In this document: positions 36,870 to 46,318 of the stretch, one piece after another | Position numbering within the stretch: position 1 is the first letter of the stretch | How the letters are laid out: each line of letters opens with the position of its first letter | From: Scilla litardierei | Taxonomy: Eukaryota; Streptophyta; Magnoliopsida; Asparagales; Asparagaceae | Direction of reading: 5' to 3' | Length of the DNA: 64,000 bases | Assembly (NCBI GenBank): GCA_030789695.1 | Contig: CM061134.1 | Coordinates: forward strand, 64,531,370 to 64,595,369 | The notes under the pieces: model-generated | Databases searched by the model: none | What the model was told of the DNA's origin: nothing | Seen by the model: the letters and a program-made list of their open reading frames with translations, nothing else | Made by a program: the position numbers and the translations under genes

Positions 36870-37074
36870 ATCATAACATCCCTCAATGTTATAACCCAAA
36901 AATACAATTCAAACCCTTATCCAATTTCTCTTATCCAATATCTCTTATCTAAAAACTCATCATAACATCCCTCATTTTTATAACCCAAATACAATTCAAA
37001 CCCTTATCCAATTTCTCTTATCCAAAAACTCTTATCCAATAACCCATGATAACATCCCTGTTTTATAATATAGA
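36870..37074 (-). repeat. Triplicated Helitron 5'-terminal segment
   Basis: CATCATAACATCCCTCAATG, CATCATAACATCCCTCATTT and CATGATAACATCCCTGTTTT occur at about 36869, 36959 and 37046, about 90 bp apart. They are linked by CAATTCAAACCCTTATCCAA and TTTCTCTTATCCAATATCTC. Only the last continues into the TATAATATAGA terminus. Confidence 0.65.
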
Positions 37075-37076
37075 TG

Positions 37077-37129
<53 letters not shown>

Positions 37130-37130
37130 A
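37077..37130. repeat. (TATATG)n microsatellite
   Basis: Repeated GTATATGTATAT units abut the Helitron 5' end. Confidence 0.9.
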
Positions 37131-37516
37131 TTGTGATACAAGAAATCTGTATCCTAATATAACTTGTATACAAGGAAAAATATCATACTACAACTATTAT
37201 AAAGTTGTAGCCTAAACTAGATATAACCGAAGTCCTAAGCCCAATAGAACTTCTATCCTGAATCTAATTCCTTTACCAAAAAGGAATCCTAAGCTGGATC
37301 CAACTCTCGAATCCAAGACAGTTTCAAAGTCATGTATATTCGTATTATAATTCTCAACACCTCGTATTGATACTAACATACAGTAAGCTTTATGGTTGTA
37401 CGTTAGCGGAATACTATGGCCATCGGCGATCATGGTGTGGGAAAAAAGATGAGCAGATCACAATCGAGCACATAGAAAGATTACAACTTTAGGCCGAGGA
37501 CCGGCCTGTGAAACAC
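37131..37516. other. Non-coding stretch, probably decayed LTR
   Basis: No gene supported. Minus-strand text around 37350 (GTGTTGAGAATTATAATACG) looks like a copia LTR start, but no paired end is visible. Confidence 0.3.
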
Positions 37517-38665
37517 TGTTGGATCCTGTGGATGGCAAACAACACTAGAAGCGGGGGTTGAATAGTGTTGTACAATTAATAAACTTTTTCAATGTTGGTT
37601 ATAACACAATTTTATCCCTTCCAATATTGCCTAATAAACCAAGTAGAGTGATCTACGCTTGGTTTTTAATCAACAAGTTAATATAAAAAGACAAGCAAAT
37701 AAGATAACAAACAAGCAGATCTTTACACAGCGGAATTAAAAAGGTGATCTTTGCAATTATATAAATGAAGAATTACAAAGATAATAATATTAAAAAATAA
37801 ATAAAAGAATGATTGTACAGATAATTTAAACAAACACAGAAAGGCAAACGCAGAGGCAAGCGATTTTTATCCTGGTTCCCCGCAACCTGGGTACGTCCAG
37901 TCCCCGACCAATCCGGTACGAGATTTAATCCCCCATTGCCTTGGCAATACAATTACCTAACTCCACTTGTTAGGATTTCCAACTACACATCCTTAACTAG
38001 GATTTTCCGACCACCTAGACTTGTCTAGGATTTACACCGTCACTTATCACAAAGGGGAATCCACAAAGAAACAAAGTTCCAATTCACCACAATATTGGTG
38101 GAGATTGGTTTACACCCAAAATTCTATAGCCAAGATAAATATTGCAATTGTGCGTTAAGTGGCTAAAAGAATTTAAATGGATCTTTAGATCACACAAAAA
38201 ATATGAAATGATTCGTTGTGATTTAGATCTCTAGTTTTTCAAAAATCCTTTCAAGAATGAAAAATAAAGAATAATGGATTTTGAAAACCAATTTAAATAG
38301 CCAAAATAAAAATGGATCTAAAAAAAGGAATTTCATAATTAGAACTTGAGATCAGAAAATAAAAACAGAAATTGGCTATTAGCGTTGAGAGCAATCAGAG
38401 CAATGCGATCTTTTAAAATAGAATTTAGCTCAAGAAATAATAGAGAGATTAGGTGTTTTAGAAATGATCTCAATGGCTCTATTTATAGAGTTTCAGAGGT
38501 GATTTTGAATTTCAAAACGATTGACTTTCAGTCCAACAAATGAGGAAAGAAGAGTGAAATCAGGAAATCAAATCGCAGAAGAAATCGACAGCTGGTAGTC
38601 GACTCCCTGTTGAAGTAGTCGACTCCCAGAGAATTTTACTGAAAATTCTGCTCTCTGCTGGTAGT
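37517..38665 (-). mobile_element. SIRE-like copia LTR piece (minus)
   Basis: On the plus strand it begins TGTTGGATCCTG and contains AACACTAGAAGCGGGGGTTG, the reverse complement of the CAACCCC..TTCTAGTGTT block near the LTR end at 41510-41530. It continues through a GGTACGTCCAGTCCCCGACC region and ends near AGTCGACTCC repeats (38593-38665), again matching the dyad repeats in the copia LTR at 40570-40880. No primer site adjoins 37517, so it is a solo or truncated LTR. Confidence 0.55.
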
Positions 38666-39215
38666 CGACCCCAGCTCCAACCCCCAGCCCGTACGCAAGC
38701 TCCCCCTCTCCCTTCGCTGTTCACCGATGTCCCCTCTCCCCTTCCAATGTTCTAAAACAGAGAACCCCCACCTACCGCTTGGCCTGCTCCGCCACCGCAA
38801 CAAGGTGGCCAACCCCCTCTGCTCCTCCTCCCACCGCCGGTAGACTCGACCGCCGCCCCCAGATCGGAGTCCTCACTCAAGCACCCTGTCGCTGCATGCA
38901 ATGCCACCATCGTCACCCGCTGGAGCGCCGAAGCCTACCCCTCTCTCTCGATCACCCGCTCTCCATCTCCCCCTCGTCCGCCTCCCTCCGACGCCGCTTC
39001 GCCCTCCGAGCGCCGCCTGCTCCACCCATCTCCCCGATGAGCGCCCCCACTTTGCCACGGTGACCCCGAGCCCCGACGCCTCTCCCACTCCCGCTCCTCT
39101 CCTCGCCGCTGACGTCGCCATCGTGCCCGCCGTTGACCGCCGCTGCAATCGCTGCCGTCCGAGAACCCCCCCTCCCCCCGCATGCACGAGCGAAGAAGAA
39201 GGGAGGGTGAGTTAA
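38666..39215. other. GC-rich leader-like segment, no gene
   Basis: C-rich on the plus strand, with overlapping ORFs of about 80-105 codons on both strands (Pro/Ser/Ala-rich on plus, Gly/Arg-rich on minus). This is the pattern of base composition rather than coding. It resembles the GC-rich leaders in the LARD and solo LTRs. Confidence 0.5.
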
Positions 39216-40208
39216 ATATGTGTTATGAAACCGTATATTTCTTATATACGGATCCATATAATACGTGTATATATATATATATAAATGAGTTTTATTGGTT
39301 TTAAATTGGAAATAAATAATAGAAGGGTTGGAAAATACAAGGCCAGCTCCAGAAAATCAGAAATGACGTTCTGGATCCAATGGCACTAGTTTCATCCCAA
39401 TCAGATGAGTAGTTTTTCCAGAATAAATTTTTAAGCCGAAAACTTAAATCTGTCGTTTTCACTTAAAAATTCATAACTTGTTATTTTCACGTAAACTAAT
39501 ACGTGGAAAAATTATATGTTGTAGTACTCTTCGAGGCGGTCGTTTTGACAGCGCACTTGAAACTTTCTGATACAGAGTACGCCCAGAAGAAATTATTGAA
39601 TAAATACGACAACTAATTAAAAATAGTTTTAAATTGATTTTGAGCTTTAAAAAATTATAAAAATTAACAGAAGCTTTAGAAAAATATTTTCTCCTGTAGT
39701 AAAATTATTTTCCTCATATCTAGCCTATATAAAAATTTTGAACGCTTTTCGGCAACGTTTCAATCATTTATAAAATCAAGACGATATAGTTAAATAAATA
39801 AAAAATAGTGTGTTCGTTAACCGATTGTTTCTTGTGTTTGCAGGTACCAATTCTCGTGCACCAGCTCCCTTGAAAGCCCTAGCTCCAACCTCATCTTACT
39901 ACTACGACCTCGATATATAACTCACGTTAATTCTAACTTTGGAAATTTAGATTGTGTACTCATATGAACATAGGACTTGACATCTAGTCTCGGAATAGTT
40001 GTTGACCTGAACAGATGGCTAGAGACCTAACTAAATAGGAAACTAATCAACAGCAGAGCGACTTTGACTTGAACGTACGACATCACTAACTTCCAACTTA
40101 GATGGTTGTAGCACACGACCATTTACTTGGGTAAACTGTGTACTAATTGAAAACCACATGCTCGAATCATGGAATCAACTGTTGAGTATTGGACTTCGCC
40201 CTACTTGG
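39216..40208. other. Non-coding AT-rich stretch
   Basis: No ORF or terminal repeat recognised. It is probably decayed transposon sequence upstream of the copia LTR. Confidence 0.4.
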
Positions 40209-41553
40209 TGTTAATGATGAGCAAACATAAATACTTGTGACTAATCTCCTATTTGCAGTTAATCCATTGCCTAAGCTTATTATGAAGATCTATTTGCAAT
40301 GGATGACACTCAAAGATCATTGAAAACAAATGAAGTGGATTGGATGATCGTAGATGGTGATTGAAGCTCCTGAAAGACTTCAAGCTCATGCGTTGGAAAG
40401 AAGAGAGAGTTCGTCAAATGTAACTTTCTTGTTTCTCTTCTAGTATGTAGCTTAGAAGCAGAACTTTGTTGGAGCACACACACACATCTTCATTTCAGTC
40501 TTAAGATATCATTAGATCAGCCTTCCTTAGACTCCAATTCATTTCTACCTAGATTGTGCATGTTATGTTTATAGCAGTCGACTGCTGAACGATTTACAGT
40601 CGACTGTCTCGACTGTGTTTTGTTCTACAGTCGTCCGTTATGCACAAACTTTTTCAGTCTAGTTTTTGGGCTTCTTAGCTTTAACTCTCACAGGCTACTT
40701 ATGAATGATCCACATGCGCCTGTCCAAGGGACAGTCGAGTGTGTTTTGCTAATCAGTCGCATGTCTATCTTTAGCCCAAATTCTATTTCTCTGTTTAATC
40801 TGGCCAGTTGACTATTGTTGGATTTACAGTCGACTATCCAATGGAACAGTCGACTGTCAGTGCTTCAACAGTCGTCTACTGTTCCATTGAGAGGCTAGAA
40901 CCTTTGATTACCAAGTTGCTAAATCAGTCAAGCTTTCTTTCTCTCAAGATCAAAGCTCTCAAATCCTAAAGCCCTAAAATTCCAATCTTTCATCTCTTGC
41001 TTTCCAACCTAGAACCAAAGAGAAATCTTCTAGGTATTTGGTGCAATCAAGAGAAAAGCTTTCCTCTCTTCCAAGAGAGTCTTTCAACACACAACACACT
41101 TTTCCTTCAAGTTCTACTTCAAGGCATAGGTGATTGTAAGTGTTGCTTAATTTCATATTTCATAACTTTAGTTATTTGATTTACTCTCGGTTTGTGAAAG
41201 TGGTTTGCTTGCCCCCAAGTTGTGGGAGTCAAGGTCAATCGATTGTATTTCGATTTCACTTGTAGGGTTGCTACAAGTGGGTTTTAAGGAAATCTCAAGT
41301 TAGGGTTCTAACTTGAGTATCCGGTTGTTAACCGGGTGGAAGGGACGTAGGATTACCGGGTACAAGTCGGGAAGTGACTTGGGTAATCCGAATCCTTGAA
41401 ACATCCTTGCATTTGCATTTGTTTCATTTTGGGTTTATTTCTATTCCGCACTATTTGTTGGTTTGGAATTTAATTTAGTGTAACTATCTTTTTAAATTAC
41501 ATAAACACTATTCAACCCCTTCTAGTGTTTTACTCATAGCCAGGGACCTTACA
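40209..41553 (+). repeat. 5' LTR of copia element A
   Basis: It ends GGGACCTTACA directly before the primer site. The proposed start TGTTAATGATGAGCAAACAT is less certain. The LTR contains a cluster of CAGTCGACTG-type dyads (40575-40875) and CAACCCCTTCTAGTG near the 3' end. Confidence 0.6.
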
Positions 41554-41555
41554 AT

Positions 41556-41567
41556 TGGTATCAGAGC
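41556..41567 (+). promoter_or_regulatory. Primer-binding site, initiator tRNA-Met
   Basis: TGGTATCAGAGC, the classical plant copia primer site, 2 nt after the LTR end. Confidence 0.9.
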
Positions 41568-41581
41568 GCTGGTTTATAGAT

Positions 41582-42298
41582 ATGGCATCCAACAACAACA
41601 ACGTTACTCCACCATCTTCATACAACAATCACGATCGTGATGGAGCGTCCACAGTTTTCGAAGGACAATCAACGGTGTGTCCTCCGTGTTTTAATGGCAT
41701 GAACTTCGGCTATTGGAAATACCGGATAGAGACGTTCATAAGAAGTGCTTCCCTTTGGAGAACCCTCCATAAGGAATACGTCGAGCCCACCGAAGAGGAT
41801 TATAAAAAATGGACGGCTTCCGAGAAATCCACTGAAGTCAACAACGCAAAGGCAATGAACGCTCTTCATTGTGTGTTGGACCCAGATGAGTTCAACAAGA
41901 TATGCACATGTAAGAGTGCAAATCAAATTTGAAACCATCTCGTCGTTATCCATGAGGAAACGAACAAAGTAAAACTTTCTAAACTCTATGTTGTCGTGCA
42001 AAATTTCGATATGTTTCATATGCAGGAAAATGAAAGCATAGCATCGATGTACGGACATTTTACCGATATCACTAATAAACTGGAAGCTCTCGGACAAGTC
42101 TATTTCCAACAAGATAAGATAAGGAAGATCATAATGGGAACAACCTCAAAGTGGGAAAGAAGAGCTATCGCCATTGAGGAGGTCAACGACTTGAAGACTT
42201 ACACAGTTGTGAACCTTATCGGTACTCTCATGTCTTACGAAGTAAGACGAGAGAACCGATTAAAGATTCGAGCTATTATGAACCCTTCGGAGGCCAAA
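41582..42298 (+). pseudogene. Copia A gag, N-terminal half
   Basis: Gag capsid-type domain: FNGMNFGYWKYRIETFIRS, the WRTLHK and YKKW regions, then ENESIASMYGHFTDITNKLE and MGTTSKWERRAIAIEE. The start ATG at 41582 lies 26 nt after the primer site. An in-frame TGA at 41930-41932 interrupts a position where a tryptophan (TGG) is expected (SANQI-stop-NHL). The frame resumes unchanged on the far side. Near 42300 a one-base shift moves the continuation into the next frame. Gag would form the particle that packages element RNA in the cytoplasm. It cannot be made intact here. Confidence 0.8.
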
Positions 42299-42306
42299 AG
42301 AAAGCT

Positions 42307-43917
42307 TTGGCATTCAAAGCCAATTCCTCATCCTCCGATAGTGAAGAATCAGAAAATGTGATGGACTTAGATGAAATGGCTCAAATGGCGAAGAAGTTCC
42401 AATGCTTCTTTCGCAAAGGTAAATTTTCCTCTAAGAATAGATTTGATTCTAGTAATAAAACTTCCTCTCTTTGCTTTAAGTGTAATAAGCGAGGGCACAT
42501 CAAGAAGGATTGCCCAATGCTTTGAAACAAAGAGAAGTGGAAGGCTCCGAAGTACCACAAGTCCGAAAAGAATAAGAAAGATAAGAAGAAAGGACTAGTA
42601 GGTACATTCGATGACTCAAGTGGAGACTCATCAAGCGAATCCGATGATGAGAAGGGTGAAAGTGCCCACATGTGTTTCATGGCCCGGAAAGATTCACTCT
42701 CCGATGAAAGTGATTCCGACATGGATGAAACCGAGGTAACTATGGATGAATTGCGTATTGGTAATGAAGAATTATTTGCTAAGTATCAATCTTTAATGCT
42801 TAGATATACTAATTTAAAGAAATTGAATGTTAGCAATCCATCCATTCCATGCATTATCAACAATGACACCAGTGTTGATACTTTAACCCTTGAGAAAGCG
42901 AATTTAACTTCTCAAAATGTCACTTTGAGAAATGAGGTGAATACCATCAAATCTCAACTAGATCAAACACATCCTAAGGATAATAGTGATCTAGTTTCAC
43001 GACACACACAATTGGGTTTAGAGAATGATTCTCTTAAAACCCAAGTGCACGAGCTCAAAGTACGGATGTCCACTTTGGATACTAACATTTCTTCTCCTAA
43101 GGAGAAATATGAGCGCATGTCCTCCCGTATTATGAGATTTAATAAGGGGAAAGGACAATTGGACGATTTGCTAGCAAACCAATTTCCGGCCACACATCGT
43201 GTTGGTCTTGGTTTTATGGAAGCAAATGCATCCAATGCTCGCACCTCCTATAGTGTTGTGACTATAGACTTTGTGAGGCCATCCTCCGGTGCATCCACAA
43301 GTGGTGTCAAAGACACTATAAGTAGCAAACCTACCAAGAAAGTCACCACTTCATCGTCTCTTCTTTTTGACAAGAAACCCATTAAGGGTGGAAACCAAAA
43401 GAGAAGCCATGCTTACATGTACACTAACCTTCATCCACGTAGGAAATCTCCTACTTCACAAGTGGATACTCATGACACTTTCTATGCTCCACACCCACGG
43501 ACACGTACAAATCCACACATGAGAAATACTCATGTACGTGCTCCTATACACCCTTATGCTCATATGCATCATTCTTACATGTATGCACATCCTCCACATG
43601 TCATGCATGACCCGTATGTTTCATACAACATGCATGTTCCCAAGCATGCATACAACCCTCATATGTCCAATGCTTATCCACCACGTCATTTTTATGCTAG
43701 AACCCATGTTTCTAAGAAGCATGCACCACATCGAAATCTAACAACTATGCATGCAATTAGGAAAAGGACTCTCAAAACATACACCATTTCGAGTCCTAAG
43801 AACACTAGCTTAAATGATAAGAATACCTATGTTGATTCCTATTTTCATGATGTTATTAATAATGGTAATTATGTTGGGAAGCGAAAGTCCACTTGGACTT
43901 GGCTTCTAAAGGGCTAA
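42307..43917 (+). pseudogene. Copia A gag C-terminal part: zinc knuckle, coiled coil, His-rich tail
   Basis: The frame opens with an acidic Ser stretch (SSSSDSEESEN), then a CCHC zinc knuckle, C-x2-C-x4-H-x4-C (CFKCNKRGHIKKDC, residues 56-69), the RNA-binding part of gag. A TGA at 42523-42525 stops it after CPML. The same frame resumes as Lys-rich and acidic sequence, followed from 42670 by 415 open codons. These comprise a predicted coiled coil (residues about 20-150 of that segment, leucine-rich heptads), a Ser/Thr-rich linker, and an unusual tail (about residues 245-345) very rich in His, Tyr, Met and Pro. Gag extensions with coiled coils are known in the SIRE lineage. The His/Tyr/Met-rich tail is not something I recognise. 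Confidence 0.7.
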
Positions 43918-44025
43918 TCCCCTTGGATCCAACAAAAATTTGGTACCATGAGCTTATGGTATACTATGTAGGTACCCAAGAGAAAGAAAGAGAGTAATAA
44001 AGATCAAATTAGCTTTAAAAGGGAA

Positions 44026-45144
44026 TGATGGATTCTCGACAATGGTTGCTCCAAACACATGACGGGAGACCCCTCATTGCTCTACGAAGTGATTAGTATC
44101 AAAAATGGTGCAACGATCACTTTTGGAGGTAACCTAAAGGGAACCATCATTGGAATAGGTATAGTCGGAAACTCCTCCAAACCTTTAATTACTAATGTAT
44201 TTCTAGTTAGTGGTTTGTGTCACAACCTCATTTCCATTAGTCAACTTTGTGACAAAGGTTACAAGGTTAACTTTGGAGAAGGATTGTGTAAAATTTTTGA
44301 TTCTAATTCACATGTTTTATTTGCCGGTATTAGGCATAAAAATATTTATTATTTGAGCTTGCCTAAAACCATAGAACATTGCTTAGTTGCTAATACAAAT
44401 GAACAACTATTATGGCATCGTCGTTTTGGTCATGTTCATTTCAAGCACTTATATAAGTTAGCTAAGCATGATCTAGTCAAACATTTTCCAAAAATTGCTT
44501 TTAGTAAGAAAAACTTTTGTGATTCATGTCAAAGAGGTAAACTTAGTAAATCATATTTCAAGCTTAAAGAAGGTATTACTTCTAAGAGGCCCCTAGAACT
44601 ACTTCATCTAGATTTGTTTGGGCCAACTAGAACCGCTTCTTTAGTCAATGCTCATTATGGATTAGTTGTCGTTGAAGACTTCTCTAGATTTACTTGGGTT
44701 TCATTCTTAACTAATAAGAATGAAGCTTGTGAAGAGTTTATCATATTTGCAAAGAAGATTCAGAATTTCTTAAGATCCACCATTATCACTATTCGTAGTG
44801 ATCATGGAGGAGAATTTAAGAATGAATCTTTTAAAAAGTTTTGTGATGACACCGGGATAACTCACAACTTTTCTTTTCCTCGGGCACCACCACAAAATAG
44901 TGTTGTAGAGAGAAAGAATAGGACTCTTATTGAGTGTGCTCGTACCATGCTCCATGATAGTCATCTTGGACTACAATTTTGGGCAGAAGTGGTGCATACG
45001 GCATGTTATGTGCTCAATATGATCCTAGTGAGACACCGAACGAACAAAACTTGTTTTGAGTTATTTTATGACAAAAAGCCTCAAGTTAAATATTTCGAGT
45101 TTTTGGTTCAAAATGTTTTACCAAGAATACCTTTGGTAACTTAG
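44026..45144 (+). pseudogene. Copia A protease end and integrase
   Basis: TGA at 44026-44028 precedes WILDNGCSKHMTGD, the protease active-site region. The catalytic D-S/T-G reads D-N-G, a change expected to abolish activity. Integrase follows in the same frame: zinc-binding H120, H125, C154, C157 (counted from the ATG at 44059), then the catalytic triad D185 (HLDLFGPT), D248 (TIRSDHGGEF) and E284 (NSVVERKNRT). The core domain is open to [12 protein letters not shown], where a frameshift near 45100 ends it. The remainder of the integrase C-terminus is readable in another frame to about 45350. Integrase would insert the cDNA in the nucleus. Confidence 0.8.
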
Positions 45145-45470
45145 ACAAATTTGAGCCAAGATCTGAAGAAGGAATTTTTTTTGGATATTCCACACATAGC
45201 AAAGCCTACCGGATATACAACAAAACCTCTTCAACGATCGAGAAATCACTATACGTATCATTCTATGAAGATTTTGATTTTCCTCATGTTATTGATGATA
45301 GTGTAGATGTTATATGTGATTCTCTTAGTAATGTTAAGATTAATGATTCTTTTATTGAGACTAACACTACTAATGAGATTGTTGTAGATGTTCCAAGTGA
45401 TGCAGAAATACCCAACGCTTACCCATCCGTTCGCAACCATCCACGTGACCAAATTATTGGAGATATTGGT

Positions 45471-46313
45471 GTGGGTGTTCGAACGAGGTCTAAAATTGAA
45501 GAATTCTCTCATTGCGCATTTGTCTCTACCATTGAGCCAAAGAACATCCAAGAAGCATGTGAGGATAGCTCTTGGATAGTGGCAATGGAAGAAGAACTCA
45601 TGCAATTCGAGAGAAATGAAGTTTGGAAGCTCGTTCCTCTTCCAAATGGTCACCAAGTTATTGGGACAAAGTGGATCTTCAAGAACAAGACCGATGAGAA
45701 CGAGGTCATCACAAGGAACAAAGCAAGGTTAGTAGCTCAAGGCTACTGGCAAGAAGAAGGTATCGATTTCGAAGAATCCTTTGCCCCCGTAGCTAAATTA
45801 GAAGCTATTAGATTGCTTTTATCTTTTACATCTCATAAGAATTTCAAATTATTGCAAATGGATGTTAAAAGTGCATTTTAAATGGTATTGTTAATGATGA
45901 AGTGTATGTTTCTTAACCTCCCGGTTTCATACATGAAAATTTTCAAACTATGTTTTCAAACTCAAGAAAGCGTTGTATGGGTTGAGACAAGCTCCTAGAG
46001 CTTGGTATGATCGACTCAAGACCTTTCTTTTGGATTTAGGTTTTAAAATGGGTGAAGTTGATTCAACACTTTTCATTAAGGATTATGAAAATGACATCCT
46101 ATTGATTCAAGTTTATGTAGACGATATAATATTTGGATCTACTAACTTTAATCTTTGCCAGGAATTTTCTAAGTCTATGAAGGATGAATTCGAGATGAGC
46201 CCACATGGGAGAGCTCAATTACTTCCTTGGACTGCAAATTCGACAAATGAAGGATGTGACTTTCATACATCAAACTAAGTACACATGGGAGCTAATTAAG
46301 TGATTCGGGATGG
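45471..46313 (+). pseudogene. Copia A reverse transcriptase, broken
   Basis: N-terminal RT block: [53 protein letters not shown] and [11 protein letters not shown] one-base deletion after KSAF (about 45880) shifts the frame, and a TAA at 45914-45916 stands where the family has Gln before PPGF. The frame recovers at 45973 with YGLRQAPRAWYDRL and the catalytic YVDD (residues 48-51 of that block), then FGSTN and EFEMS. A frameshift near 46205 follows (the GELNYFLGLQ region is in another frame). At 46314 the solo LTR cuts the gene at FGMESC. Confidence 0.8.
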
Positions 46314-46318
46314 AATCG
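46314..46318. repeat. Target-site duplication AATCG (left)
   Basis: AATCG at 46314-46318 is repeated at 49631-49635 around the solo LTR. Confidence 0.9.

Larger units (their letters stand above)
21164..37074 (-). mobile_element. Candidate Helitron 2, split by the LARD element
   Basis: 3' end on the minus strand: the perfect 18-bp palindrome CCGTGCCCGCGGGCACGG (21175-21192), GTTATGA, CTAG (21167-21164), then T. 5' end: A followed by TCTATATTATAAAACAGGG (37074 downward), a typical Helitron 5' TC terminus. Both flanks fit insertion between A and T without duplication. Without the 9,138-bp LTR element at 27355-36492 and its duplicated 5 bp, its length is about 6.8 kb. Contents are a GH32 exon fragment, several direct repeats and a long degenerate minisatellite. 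No Rep/helicase ORF, so non-autonomous. Confidence 0.6.

Noticed and set aside
11166..37074. Autonomous Helitron with Rep/helicase
   Set aside because: No Pif1-type helicase or HUH endonuclease motif was seen on either strand.
38779..39257. Pro/Ser-rich and Gly/Arg-rich ORFs
   Set aside because: Both strands open at once over a C-rich tract. No start context or homologous motif.
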